Of a stretch of 64,000 bases of DNA, positions 1-9,452 are shown piece after piece (within the stretch, counting starts at the first letter, position 1; every line of letters starts with the position of its first letter). Source of the DNA: Bacteroidales bacterium (GTDB lineage: Bacteria; Bacteroidota; Bacteroidia; Bacteroidales; M50B96); assembly GCA_021740905.1 (NCBI GenBank), contig JAIOYV010000024.1:1-64000 (forward strand). The letters are read 5' to 3'. Below the pieces are notes generated by a model, which saw only the letters and a list, made by a program, of their open reading frames with translations, had not been told where the DNA came from and searched no databases. Made by a program: the position numbers and the translations under genes.

Positions 1-114
1 GGCAGGTGGCCTGTCTTTCTCAACAGCATAAGAAAGATGATTCTCGTACCAGAAGGTGGAGAAACCGTGAAAGGTCAATTGATTATGAGTAAAGAACTAA
101 CAAGGGCTGCATAA
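1..114 (+). CDS. C-terminal fragment of an unrecognised protein
   Basis: The first reading frame is open from the window edge to a TAA at 112-114 and gives 37 residues, including the run ILVPEGGETVKG. The upstream part lies outside the window, so no family can be named. It lies on the same strand as topA, but nearly 480 bases separate them, so co-transcription is not implied. It could be a chance open frame, although it runs from the very first base and ends cleanly. Confidence 0.4.
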   Translation, partial: GRWPVFLNSIRKMILVPEGGETVKGQLIMSKELTRAA

Positions 115-593
115 TGGTCATATTTTGGGAATGCACCCATATATAGTTCTTTCTAGGCTTTGTATTTTGTATTGGGCTACCAGAATTGATACAGATTTCT
201 TATGCTCATTGTTTCAGTGCATTACAAAAAGATGTCATGGGTGGTGTAGGGATAAATCTGTTACTATAATCTTGGCCTCAAATTTTGTCATTTACCTTAA
301 AAGAAAAACAAATAATTCCTAAAATTTTCCACTTGACCCGAATTCCGTTGGCCCAGCAACAATCCCCTCTTCATATTTATTATTTTTTAAAAAAATCCTG
401 AACGGATATTTCCTTAATCAGAACCTTGATACCCAATGTGTTTTTGGTGAATATCCACATACGTTCTTTAGAACCAGTCAAAATAAATCAAGCCTATTCA
501 GTTTTACTTCCCGACAATAATTTGGAAATTAAGTTTCCTTTTGTGTTTCTTTGTGCCGTTTTTTGAACATAAGCCCTAATATATAAATCGAAT
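115..593. other. Intergenic region upstream of topA, no gene seen
   Basis: This AT-rich stretch holds only short open frames with unlikely composition, for example a 65-codon frame at 125-322 rich in Cys, Arg and Ile and without a family signature. No clear TAnnTTTG promoter could be picked for topA. Nothing else was recognised. Confidence 0.5.
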
Positions 594-2927
594 ATGGCGG
601 AAAAGAATATAGTTATAGTGGAGTCCCCGGCAAAGGCAAAGACCATCGAGAAGTTTCTTGGTAAGGATTTTATGGTCAAGTCGAGCTTCGGGCATATTCG
701 CGATTTGTCGAAGAAAAATTTCGGGATTGACCTCGAAAAGAATTTTGAACCGGTATACGAAATATCGCCCGAGAAAAAGAAAGTTGTTACCGAACTGAAA
801 AAACTCACCAAGGATGCCGATATGGTTTGGCTCGCTTCCGATGAGGACCGCGAAGGAGAGGCCATAGCCTGGCATTTGTATGAGACACTTAACCTGAAGC
901 CCGCTAAAACAAAGCGCATCGTTTTTCACGAGATCACCAAAGAAGCCATTCTCAAGGCTGTTGAAAATCCTCGCGAGATCGACATGAACCTGGTGAATGC
1001 ACAACAAGCCCGCCGGGTTTTAGACCGCATTGTAGGTTTTGAGCTTTCACCGGTGCTTTGGAAAAAGGTGAAACCATCGCTGTCGGCAGGCCGGGTGCAG
1101 TCGGTGGCGGTACGCTTAATTGTTGAGCGCGAACGAGAGATCATCAATTTTCAGGCTGAATCATTGTTTCGGGTATATGCCTATTTTACTGTGACTGGGA
1201 ATAATGGCAAAGTCTCAGAATTAAAAGCTGAGTTATCGAAACGCTATAAGAGAATAGAAGAAGTGCGGGAGTTTCTCGAGTTGTGCAAGCAAGCAGAGTT
1301 TAAGGTGGACGATGTGACCAAACGCCCCACTAAAAAATCGCCTTCGGCACCGTTTACCACTTCAACCCTTCAGCAGGAAGCGAGCAGGAAACTGGGTTTC
1401 TCAGTTTCGCAAACCATGTCGGTAGCCCAGAAATTGTACGAATCGGGTTTTATCACCTACATGCGTACCGATTCGGTCAATCTGTCAAACCTTGCAATTG
1501 CAACAACAAAGTCGGAAATCGAAAAAGAATTTGGACCAGAATATTCCAAAGTCAGGAACTTCAAAACAAAGAGCAAAGGGGCACAGGAGGCTCATGAAGC
1601 TATCCGCCCAACCTATATGAGCAATAAAACCGTGGAAGGATCGAAGCAGGAACAAAGGCTTTATGAACTGATCTGGAAACGTACCGCAGCCTCGCAAATG
1701 GCCGATGCCCAACTTGAAAAGACCACTGTTAATATTTCTATTTCAAATTCGCAAGAACGTTTTGTTGCTTCGGGCGAGGTGTTGATTTTCGACGGTTTCC
1801 TGAAATTATATATCGAATCGACCGACGATGAATCGGAAAACGGCGACGATTCCAAAAGCCTGATCCCACCCTTGTCGGTAAACCAAATCTTGGAATACAA
1901 GCGCATCGAGTCGATCGAGAAATATTCCCAAAAGCCTGCCCGTTTCACCGAGGCAAGCCTTGTAAAACAACTTGAAGAGCTTGGCATTGGCCGACCTTCG
2001 ACTTACGCCCCTACCATTTCGACAGTCCAAAACCGGGGCTATGTAGTAAAAGAAGACCGCCCTGGAACCGAACGTAATTTTCAGTATTTGTTGCTCGAAT
2101 CGGGGACCATAAAAGAAGAGGTTAAAACAGAAACCTTCGGCACCGAAAAATCGAAATTGTTCCCTACCGATATTGGGATTGTGGTTAGCGATTTCCTGCT
2201 CAAGAATTTCGTTGATATCATGGACTATAATTTCACCGCATTTGTGGAAAAAGAGTTTGATGAAATTGCCGATGGCGATTTGATCTGGCAAAAAATGATT
2301 GACAGCTTCTATCGCCCCTTCCATAAACTAGTGGAACATACTGTTGAAACGTCGAAAGCTGGGAATGGCAGGCGTGAGCTTGGAACAGACCCTGCCAGCG
2401 GAAAACCCGTATCGGTGCGTATCGGCCGCTATGGCCCTATGGCACAGATTGGAGAAAACGAAGATGAAGAGAAACCCAAGTTTGCAAGCTTGCGAAAGGA
2501 ACAGTCGATTGAAACTATTACCCTCGAAGAAGCACTTGATCTGTTTAAGCTTCCACGCGATGTGGGAATGTTCGAAGACGAGAAAGTGATTGTTGCAAGT
2601 GGTCGCTTTGGCCCTTATGTAAAGCACAAGAATAGCTTCTATTCCCTTAAAAAAGGAGAAGACGACCCAATGACCATTGAATTGGAAAGAGCCATAGTTT
2701 TGATTGAAGAAAAACGTGAAGCCGACAAACAGAAGCATATCAAGAGTTTTGATTCAGAACCAGAGCTTGCCATTCTAAATGGTCGCTGGGGACCCTATAT
2801 TTCGTACAAGAAAAAGAATTATAAGATCCCGAAAACTACCGAACCAGCTTCTCTTGAATTAGAGGATTGCATGGAATTGATTGAAGCTGGCGATAAGGCT
2901 AAACCAAAAGGGAGGAAGAAGAAATAA
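594..2927 (+). CDS. topA: DNA topoisomerase I (type IA)
   Basis: Relaxes negatively supercoiled DNA by single-strand cleavage and passage. The 777-residue protein opens with the TOPRIM domain (IVIVESPAKAKT near residue 6, DEDREGE near residue 87). The active-site tyrosine is Tyr289 in ITYMRTDS, and the family motif GIGRPSTYAPTIS lies near residue 464. After about residue 580 there are no Cys4 zinc fingers. Instead there are short repeats containing SGRFGPYVKH and NGRWGPYIS and a basic tail (GRKKK), the C-terminal layout usual for Bacteroidota enzymes. The ATG at 594 begins directly with the conserved MAEKNIVIVESPAKA and is preferred. A strong hairpin terminator follows, so it is probably a single transcription unit. 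Confidence 0.97.
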   Translation: MAEKNIVIVESPAKAKTIEKFLGKDFMVKSSFGHIRDLSKKNFGIDLEKNFEPVYEISPEKKKVVTELKKLTKDADMVWLASDEDREGEAIAWHLYETLNLKPAKTKRIVFHEITKEAILKAVENPREIDMNLVNAQQARRVLDRIVGFELSPVLWKKVKPSLSAGRVQSVAVRLIVEREREIINFQAESLFRVYAYFTVTGNNGKVSELKAELSKRYKRIEEVREFLELCKQAEFKVDDVTKRPTKKSPSAPFTTSTLQQEASRKLGFSVSQTMSVAQKLYESGFITYMRTDSVNLSNLAIATTKSEIEKEFGPEYSKVRNFKTKSKGAQEAHEAIRPTYMSNKTVEGSKQEQRLYELIWKRTAASQMADAQLEKTTVNISISNSQERFVASGEVLIFDGFLKLYIESTDDESENGDDSKSLIPPLSVNQILEYKRIESIEKYSQKPARFTEASLVKQLEELGIGRPSTYAPTISTVQNRGYVVKEDRPGTERNFQYLLLESGTIKEEVKTETFGTEKSKLFPTDIGIVVSDFLLKNFVDIMDYNFTAFVEKEFDEIADGDLIWQKMIDSFYRPFHKLVEHTVETSKAGNGRRELGTDPASGKPVSVRIGRYGPMAQIGENEDEEKPKFASLRKEQSIETITLEEALDLFKLPRDVGMFEDEKVIVASGRFGPYVKHKNSFYSLKKGEDDPMTIELERAIVLIEEKREADKQKHIKSFDSEPELAILNGRWGPYISYKKKNYKIPKTTEPASLELEDCMELIEAGDKAKPKGRKKK

Positions 2928-2950
2928 TCCCAATGGGAAATAATATTCTG

Positions 2951-2990
2951 AATGGATGATCGACGTGGTTCGATCATCCATTTTTATTTA
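2951..2990 (+). terminator. Rho-independent terminator of topA
   Basis: A perfect 13-bp inverted repeat (2951-2963 with 2970-2982, loop of 6) containing GGATGATCGA runs straight into a T-rich tract. It lies 24 bases after the topA stop codon. Confidence 0.85.
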
Positions 2991-3070
2991 GACTGATTAT
3001 TGTTTACGGTATCTTTATAAATACTGATAAAAATGGGAATTGCGACCGCTGTTAAAACTGATTTTCATCC

Positions 3071-3078
3071 TACATTTG
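3071..3078 (+). promoter_or_regulatory. Candidate promoter (TACATTTG) of the arginase-fold gene
   Basis: Matches the Bacteroidota -7 consensus TAnnTTTG and lies about 14 bases before the TTG start at 3092. No convincing -33 TTG was found at the usual spacing. Its position supports the non-ATG start, because no ATG occurs in frame for the first 270 bases. Confidence 0.4.
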
Positions 3079-3091
3079 GGCAATTAAAAAT

Positions 3092-4279
3092 TTGGGATTG
3101 GAACAGCTTATAGATATTTTAAAATATTACCTCGATTACACCGAACTTAATTCCATAATTGAGGATGGTGAGGTACTCCCTGAGGGAAGCATCGGTGGCA
3201 GTATTGAATTGCTTTCCGAAGATTTCAACTTTTCAAAATTAGGATCTTTCCACTTTGGGCTTATAGGTGTAAGTGAAAATCGGAATACCGAAAACACCGA
3301 AACCTTTCAGGCTCCTAACAAAGTGAGAACTGCACTTTACCGGCTATTCCAGGTGAACACCAAGATGAAATTGATCGACCTGGGAAACCTAAAGGAAGCC
3401 AAAACCCCCAACGACACTTATTTTGCCTTGCGCGACCTGATCGAAGCTATGCTCGAAAATAATATCATACCTATTATAATGGGTGGTGGCCAAGACTTGA
3501 CTTATGCCCAGTTTAAAGCTTATAAGCATATTCAGAAACAAGTCAACCTTACAGCTATCGACAGCTTTATTGATCTTGGAGATATTGCGACACCCTTTCA
3601 TGCACGAAGTTATATTGGTAAGATATTAACCGAAGAAGGGGAACAACTTTTCAATTTTGCGAACCTGGCTTCTCAGCAATACCTTATTTCGCCAGCTACC
3701 TTCGATATGATGGAGAAATTGTTTTTCGACGTCCACTCTTTGGGCGAAATTCATCAAAATATTGAAAATGCCGAGCCTATAATCCGCGATAGCCACCTGG
3801 TAAGCTTTGATATTTCGGCCATTCGCATGAGCGAAGCACCCGGGACAAAATTCGCATCACCCAATGGGTTGTTTGGCAACGAAGCCTGTCAATTGGCTTG
3901 GTATGCAGGCATTAGCGAGAATGTTGCGTCGTTTGGCCTCTATGAAATAAACCCTGCTTTAGACCACCGCGAAAGGACATCTATCCTTGCTGCACAAATA
4001 ATTTGGCATTTTATTGACGGATATTATCATCGGGTCAACGATTTTCCTATTTTTGATGGGTCAAAACATGAGCTTTTGATGTATGATGTAAATGTGCTTG
4101 AACATACCATACAATTTATTTATAGTAAAAGTTCAGGGCGATGGTGGATGAAAATCCCAATGACACCTGATAAAAAAAATGATGAAATGATAATTGCATG
4201 TAATTATGAGGATTACAGAATGGCCAATGAAGGTGATGTGCCCGATAGGCTGTGGCGTATCTATCAGAAAATCAATTAA
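3092..4279 (+). CDS. Arginase/formiminoglutamase-fold protein with lost metal ligands
   Basis: The 395-residue protein has the ureohydrolase (arginase/agmatinase/formiminoglutamase) fold signatures in order: GGGQDLTY in place of GGDHSITY, DSFID in place of DAHTD, and SFDISAI followed by APG in place of SxDIDxxDP. Read against arginase, three manganese ligands are changed (His to Gln, His to Phe, Asp to Ser), while other Asp ligands remain. Automatic annotation would call it formimidoylglutamase, but as seen here it is unlikely to bind the usual two-manganese cluster, so a different or non-catalytic role is inferred. The start is TTG at 3092: the frame opens just after a stop at 3059-3061, and a promoter-like box lies at 3071. 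It sits between topA and the T9SS operon; I recall a similar neighbourhood in other gliding Bacteroidota but could not check it. Confidence 0.8.
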   Translation: MGLEQLIDILKYYLDYTELNSIIEDGEVLPEGSIGGSIELLSEDFNFSKLGSFHFGLIGVSENRNTENTETFQAPNKVRTALYRLFQVNTKMKLIDLGNLKEAKTPNDTYFALRDLIEAMLENNIIPIIMGGGQDLTYAQFKAYKHIQKQVNLTAIDSFIDLGDIATPFHARSYIGKILTEEGEQLFNFANLASQQYLISPATFDMMEKLFFDVHSLGEIHQNIENAEPIIRDSHLVSFDISAIRMSEAPGTKFASPNGLFGNEACQLAWYAGISENVASFGLYEINPALDHRERTSILAAQIIWHFIDGYYHRVNDFPIFDGSKHELLMYDVNVLEHTIQFIYSKSSGRWWMKIPMTPDKKNDEMIIACNYEDYRMANEGDVPDRLWRIYQKIN

Positions 4280-4494
4280 GTAAAATTTAATGTTAAAAAT
4301 AGTTAAGATTGAGCAAAATAATTATAGTTAATAGTGGGTTTCTTTTAAGGCACAAAATCTACCAAAATGTAGAGCCTGTAAAGATTTTGTTAACTTTGAA
4401 TCTTTATAAAATTTGTTGATAACGAATATTTTTATTTATTTTACCACTTTGTATGTTATTGACCCAATGTGGTTTGAGAATTAAGAACATCATT

Positions 4495-5430
4495 ATGAAA
4501 AGATTACTAACATTTGTTGCACTTTGTCTGCTCCTAATTCCTGCGTATTCGCAGCAAGACCCGCAGTTCAGCATGAACATGTACACCCTTGCGGCGATCA
4601 ATCCTGGCGCAGCAGGTAGTAATGATGGCGTATGTGCAACAGCCCTAATTCGTGAACAATGGTTAGGTTTTGAAGGCCGCCCTTCTTCGAAAATCTTTAA
4701 TGCCAACACACCCCTTTCATTTATTGGCCTCCCCATCGGCGCAGGAATCACAATAATGACTGATAATATTGGCTTTTATAAGAATGTAAGTTTCAACATT
4801 GCAGGCTCCTATTTAATGGATATGGCAAGTGGGACACTGGGGATTGGCGTGGATGTTGGTTTTAACAACAACGCCCTGTCGAACACCGATTGGTACACAG
4901 GTGGAACAGGTGGATCTCCGGCTGGCGACCCGCTGATCCCGAACGATGAAAGTGCAATGGCCCTTGACCTCGGCTTAGGATTGTTCTACAAGCAAGACAG
5001 ACTATACATGGGCCTGTCGTCGAGGCACCTGAACGAGCCAACCATGGAGTTTAGTCAAACGGCTGCACCCGCATTGAAGCGGCACTATTTTGCCACAGGG
5101 GGCTATAACATTCAGTTGCCAAATCCATATTTTGAGCTGACACCATCCGTTTTTATGAAGTACGATGGAGCAGCAATGCAAATGGATATCAATACAATGA
5201 TAAAATATAATAAAAGAATTTGGGGCGGTGTTTCATATCGCCTCGAAGATGCTTATGTAGCCATGTTCGGGATGGACTTTGAAGGTGGCATTTCATTTGG
5301 CGCGGCCTGGGATTTCCCGGTCACTGATATTGGCACGTATGCCAGTGGATCAATAGAGTTCTTTTTACGCTATTGCTTCCATATCAGTACCGACCAGCGA
5401 AAAGGAAGAGGTAAAGCAATATGGGATTAA
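4495..5430 (+). CDS. PorP/SprF family T9SS outer-membrane protein
   Basis: 311 residues with a signal peptide (hydrophobic core FVALCLLLIPAYS, cleavage probably before QQDPQFS). The motif QDPQFSMNMYTLAAINPGAA is the N-terminal hallmark of PorP/SprF proteins, and the rest is Gly/aromatic-rich alternating beta-strand sequence ending in an aromatic-rich last strand. These proteins are outer-membrane beta-barrels that work with GldK/N or anchor SprB-like surface proteins. An in-frame ATG exists at 4453, but the signal peptide begins at 4495, so that start is chosen. It is first of five co-oriented genes (36 bases before gldK). A TAACTTTG box at 4391-4398 is a weak promoter candidate about 100 bases upstream. 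Confidence 0.93.
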   Translation: MKRLLTFVALCLLLIPAYSQQDPQFSMNMYTLAAINPGAAGSNDGVCATALIREQWLGFEGRPSSKIFNANTPLSFIGLPIGAGITIMTDNIGFYKNVSFNIAGSYLMDMASGTLGIGVDVGFNNNALSNTDWYTGGTGGSPAGDPLIPNDESAMALDLGLGLFYKQDRLYMGLSSRHLNEPTMEFSQTAAPALKRHYFATGGYNIQLPNPYFELTPSVFMKYDGAAMQMDINTMIKYNKRIWGGVSYRLEDAYVAMFGMDFEGGISFGAAWDFPVTDIGTYASGSIEFFLRYCFHISTDQRKGRGKAIWD

Positions 5431-5466
5431 TAACAAAGATAGTATGCATCAAGTACCGGAGGTAAT

Positions 5467-6855
5467 ATGAAAAAAGTAAAGTTTTTGGTTCTTTTCCTGG
5501 CAGTTCTCGCAAGCAGTTGCGGAAACTATGGGAATGGCGAATTAACCGGTGTTCCAGATCGTGAACGATGGTTTACGACCGACCCTTATGGTATGAAATT
5601 CATAAAAATGGGGACCTATAACATGGGAGGAAACGACCAGGATGTCCCTTGGGCTAATACCACACAGGCCCGGACAGTTTCGATCCCCCCATTTTGGATG
5701 GATGAAACCGAGATTACCAATAATGAATATCGACAATTTGTGCATTGGGTCCGCGATTCGCTTGCCCGGATAATGCTAGGTGTTGAATTCGAGGAGGACT
5801 TTCTGTTCACTGAAGATGATAATGGCGAAGTTATCGACCCGCCTTTTATCAATTGGGAAACCCCTATCGATTGGAAAGACCCGGAGTATGCCGAAATCCT
5901 GAACGATTTGTATCTTTCAGAAAACGAGCGCTTTTATCGCAGAAAGGAAATCGATACCCGGAAATTGAACTATACCTATTCGTGGATAGATTTGAGACAG
6001 GCCGCAAAGAAGTTTAATTTTGATGGCGACATTCGTCATCATTATAACGAAGACTCCAAGCGATATACCGGGCAAGTCCGCAACGAAAAAGGCGAGATGG
6101 TAGATGTGACGGATCGTTCGTCCTTTATTATGCATGATGAAATCAATGTTTATCCCGATACCTTATGCTGGATTGCTGACTTTACCTATTCATTCAATGA
6201 ACCCATGACCAATGCTTATTTCTGGCACCCAGCTTACGACCATTACCCTGTAGTAGGGGTTACTTGGAAACAAGCTTTTGCCTTTTGCCGTTGGAGGACT
6301 CAGCTTCAAAATGGATACCTTGCCTCTCAGGGAGGAAGCTCGTATGTGCAGGATTACCGCTTGCCATTAGAATCAGAGTGGGAATATGCCGCACGTGGTG
6401 GTCAGGATCTTTCGATGTATCCTTGGGGTGGATATTATACCCGGAATAACCTCGGATGTTTCCTCGCCAACTTTAAGCCAATGCGTGGTAACTATGTTGA
6501 TGATGGTGGCATATACACTGTCCCAGTAGCAAGTTTCGAACCTAACGATTTTGGGTTGTACGACATGGCCGGCAATGTGGCCGAATGGACATCAAATGCC
6601 TTCGATGAATCAACTTATAGTTATATGCACGACCTTGCCCCTGATTACACGTATGATGCCCATCCTGATGATGCTTGGACATTAAAGAGAAAGGCTATCC
6701 GTGGTGGTTCGTGGAAAGACATCGGTTATTACCTGCAAAACGGTGTGCGCAGTTACGAATATCAGGATACTGCGAAATCGTATATCGGTTTCCGTTGTGT
6801 ACGCTCATTCTTGGGTCGTGACATTAACGATACCGGTGGAAATCAGGTATATTAA
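5467..6855 (+). CDS. gldK: GldK/PorK, T9SS outer-membrane lipoprotein
   Basis: 462 residues. The N-terminus is a lipoprotein signal with lipobox LASSC (Cys18). The body is a formylglycine-generating-enzyme (sulfatase-modifying factor) fold, with typical motifs WMDETEITNNEYRQF, PVVGVTWKQAFAFCRW, LPLESEWEYAARGG, DMAGNVAEWTSN and IRGGSWKD. In GldK this fold is structural: the protein forms the periplasmic ring with GldN under the outer membrane. It lies 64 bases before gldL in the operon. Confidence 0.97.
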   Translation: MKKVKFLVLFLAVLASSCGNYGNGELTGVPDRERWFTTDPYGMKFIKMGTYNMGGNDQDVPWANTTQARTVSIPPFWMDETEITNNEYRQFVHWVRDSLARIMLGVEFEEDFLFTEDDNGEVIDPPFINWETPIDWKDPEYAEILNDLYLSENERFYRRKEIDTRKLNYTYSWIDLRQAAKKFNFDGDIRHHYNEDSKRYTGQVRNEKGEMVDVTDRSSFIMHDEINVYPDTLCWIADFTYSFNEPMTNAYFWHPAYDHYPVVGVTWKQAFAFCRWRTQLQNGYLASQGGSSYVQDYRLPLESEWEYAARGGQDLSMYPWGGYYTRNNLGCFLANFKPMRGNYVDDGGIYTVPVASFEPNDFGLYDMAGNVAEWTSNAFDESTYSYMHDLAPDYTYDAHPDDAWTLKRKAIRGGSWKDIGYYLQNGVRSYEYQDTAKSYIGFRCVRSFLGRDINDTGGNQVY

Positions 6856-6919
6856 TACAAAATCAAAAACACAGCTAACAGAGTAAATAAAATTTTTAAC
6901 TAAACTAAATTTTCAAACA

Positions 6920-7735
6920 ATGAATCTTACCGAAATAGTCCAGAGTAAAGTCTACAAGGGTTTTATGGCAAAGCTTTATGGTTGGGGAGCATCAGTAGTA
7001 CTTCTTGGTGCTATGTTTAAAATCAACCATTATCCCGGTGCATCTTACATGCTTCTTGTCGGTTTGGCTACAGAGGCCGCTATTTTCTTTTTCTCGGCAT
7101 TCGAACCTTTGCACGAACAGTACGATTGGAGCCTTGTATATCCCGAACTTGCAGGTATGGATATTGGCGATGATCTTATGCGTGAGAGTGAAAAGGGACT
7201 TGGATCGGGAAGTATAGCTGACATGATTCTTGAGAAAGCAGATATTAGCAAAGAGACTCTTGAAAAACTCGGTACAGGTATTACTAACCTGAGCAATACT
7301 ACTGCTGCATTATCGGATGTTGCCGATGCAAGCGTAGCGACAAGAGAATATGTTACGAGTGCTCAAAAGGCATCAGAAACTATGATGGGCATTTCTCAGT
7401 CATCTGAAACCTATCAGGAACTGGCAGCAAGCCTAAGCGCGAACCTGAATAATGTATCAGCAGGTAGTTCGAATTATGCAAGCCAACTAGAGTCGATGAA
7501 CAAGAATCTTTCTGCATTAAATGCCGTTTATGAAATGCAATTGCAAGGTACTGATCAGCACCTTAAAAATTCGACGGATGCATATAATGGACTGAATAAA
7601 ATGATGGACAATTTGAAATTGTCTGTGTCGAGTACCGAAAAGTATAAAGACGAAGTAACTAAGCTTGGCGATAAACTTGAAGCCCTGAATACCATTTATG
7701 GTAACATGCTTTCAGCAATGAATATTAATAAATAA
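6920..7735 (+). CDS. gldL: GldL/PorL, T9SS inner-membrane motor subunit
   Basis: 271 residues. Two N-terminal transmembrane helices (about residues 20-35 and 42-60) are followed by a long cytoplasmic Ser/Thr/Ala-rich helical tail. A glutamate sits inside the second helix (Glu52 in TEAAIFFF); by alignment of the surroundings it corresponds to the glutamate shown in Flavobacterium GldL to be needed for proton flow. GldL pentamer surrounds the GldM dimer and converts proton-motive force into rotation for secretion and gliding. It lies 43 bases before gldM. Confidence 0.96.
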   Translation: MNLTEIVQSKVYKGFMAKLYGWGASVVLLGAMFKINHYPGASYMLLVGLATEAAIFFFSAFEPLHEQYDWSLVYPELAGMDIGDDLMRESEKGLGSGSIADMILEKADISKETLEKLGTGITNLSNTTAALSDVADASVATREYVTSAQKASETMMGISQSSETYQELAASLSANLNNVSAGSSNYASQLESMNKNLSALNAVYEMQLQGTDQHLKNSTDAYNGLNKMMDNLKLSVSSTEKYKDEVTKLGDKLEALNTIYGNMLSAMNINK

Positions 7736-7778
7736 CAAAAGCAAGCTGTTCACTTAACAATTAATTAGGAAATAAAAT

Positions 7779-9434
7779 ATGGGTGCTACGAATTGTCCCG
7801 AAACCCCGCGGCAAAAAATGATTGCGATGATGTATCTGGTGTTGACAGCACTATTGGCATTGAACGTATCACGCGAGATCATCGAAGCTTTCGTGCTGGT
7901 TGAGGGCGGATTAAATAAATCAATTGAAAATTTCAACGAAAAGAATAAATCCATTTACGATAGTTTTTCGCAGGCTGAATTGGAAAACCCTGATAAAGTT
8001 AAGCCTTGGCGGTTGAAAGCCGATGCAGTTAGAAATAGGACCAAAAGCATTAGCAACTACATTCAGGATTTAAAGATAGAAATTATTCAAAAGGCAGACG
8101 GGGAAGATGCCGTTGCTGTAAAAGGACGCGAAATTTATTCTGATTCCATCTTAAAGTCTGATAACCTCGACTATGGTGGGGAAGTCTTAATTGGTGCTGA
8201 ACACAATGGGAAAGGCTATGATTTAAAAGATTCTTTAATTGCGTTAAGAGAATTTCTGTCAGGATCTGCGATTGATCCGCCTCAGTCTCTTAAAGAATCG
8301 TTTAGGAAAATTTTAAACACTGATGATCCACCTAACATTGGGACTTCCGAGAAGAAAACGTGGGAAACCATGCGCTTTGACAACTTGCCTTTGATAGCTG
8401 TAATTACTATGCTATCGAAAATTCAAACCGACATTACAAATGTGGAATCCGATGCAATCAATCACTTATTTAAGCAAATTGGTATTCTTGATGTTAAAGT
8501 AAACAAGATAGATGCAGTTGTCCGGTCAAAATCAAGTTATATCTTTAAAGATGGCACCTACGAAGCCGAAGTGTTTTTGGCAGCATTTGATACTACGCAA
8601 ACACCTACAATTTATGTAGGCCGGGTAGATTCAACTGTTAACGATGCCGGTATTGTCGAATATTTTATGGCCGGCGAACTCGGAAAAGATTATGACACAT
8701 TGCATGTGGAAGATGGTGTCGGGAAATATTCAGCCGTTGGACATAGTCTTTCGCCAAGTGTAAAATGGGGTGGATTAATCGAACTTAAAACCCCATCGGG
8801 ATTAATTAACTATCCTTTCGAAGCTGACTATCAGGTTGGCGACGTGGGCTTAGTTGTGTCTCCAACTAAAATGAATGTGTTTTATATTGGAGTAGACAAC
8901 CCTGTTGATATTTCGGTACCTGGTGTTCCAAAAGAAAATATTGTGGCCACAATGACCAACGGAACAATAAGGGAAGACAAAGCAACTGGTGGTTGGATGG
9001 TTCGGCCTACAGCAGGAGATCTCACTGGAAAAAGGACCTCCATTTCAGTTAATGCAGAAATACATGGAAAAAAGAGAGAAATGGGTTCTGTCGCCTTCCG
9101 GGTAAAAACAGTACCAGATCCGGTTGCCAAAGTCGCTATGAGCAAAGGTGGGGTTCTGCAAAGATCTATGTTATTAGCCCAGACCGGGGTGTTTTGTGAA
9201 ATCGAAAACTTCGATTTTGAAATGCCGTTTAAAGTTACTTCATTTGATGTTACTGCAATTATCCAGGGATTTGAAGATGTCAAGTCATCAAATAGCAATA
9301 AATTTACAGAAGGGCAGTATGATTTGATAAAGAAACTTAGGAGAGGCGATAAAGTAAATTTTGAAAATATAAAAGCAAAAGGTGATGATGGCATTACCCG
9401 TCCTTTGCCTCCTATGATATTTAAGCTTCAATAA
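7779..9434 (+). CDS. gldM: GldM/PorM, T9SS periplasm-spanning motor subunit
   Basis: 551 residues. A single N-terminal membrane helix (MIAMMYLVLTALLALNVS, about residues 14-31) is preceded by PRQKM, in which Arg11 matches the conserved arginine known to face the GldL proton site. The remainder is periplasmic: a helical first domain and beta-rich Ig-like domains towards the C-terminus (for example VGDVGLVVSPTKMNVFYIGVDN). GldM transmits motion from GldL to the GldK/GldN ring. It lies 18 bases before gldN. Confidence 0.97.
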   Translation: MGATNCPETPRQKMIAMMYLVLTALLALNVSREIIEAFVLVEGGLNKSIENFNEKNKSIYDSFSQAELENPDKVKPWRLKADAVRNRTKSISNYIQDLKIEIIQKADGEDAVAVKGREIYSDSILKSDNLDYGGEVLIGAEHNGKGYDLKDSLIALREFLSGSAIDPPQSLKESFRKILNTDDPPNIGTSEKKTWETMRFDNLPLIAVITMLSKIQTDITNVESDAINHLFKQIGILDVKVNKIDAVVRSKSSYIFKDGTYEAEVFLAAFDTTQTPTIYVGRVDSTVNDAGIVEYFMAGELGKDYDTLHVEDGVGKYSAVGHSLSPSVKWGGLIELKTPSGLINYPFEADYQVGDVGLVVSPTKMNVFYIGVDNPVDISVPGVPKENIVATMTNGTIREDKATGGWMVRPTAGDLTGKRTSISVNAEIHGKKREMGSVAFRVKTVPDPVAKVAMSKGGVLQRSMLLAQTGVFCEIENFDFEMPFKVTSFDVTAIIQGFEDVKSSNSNKFTEGQYDLIKKLRRGDKVNFENIKAKGDDGITRPLPPMIFKLQ

Positions 9435-9452
9435 ACATAAACTTTATATGCT

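Noticed and set aside
125-322. 65-codon open frame near the left edge
   Set aside because: Composition rich in Cys, Arg and Ile, no family motif, no promoter, and it starts right after another frame's stop.
2344-2589. 81-codon plus-strand frame inside topA
   Set aside because: Lies wholly within the conserved topA frame, with no independent signal.
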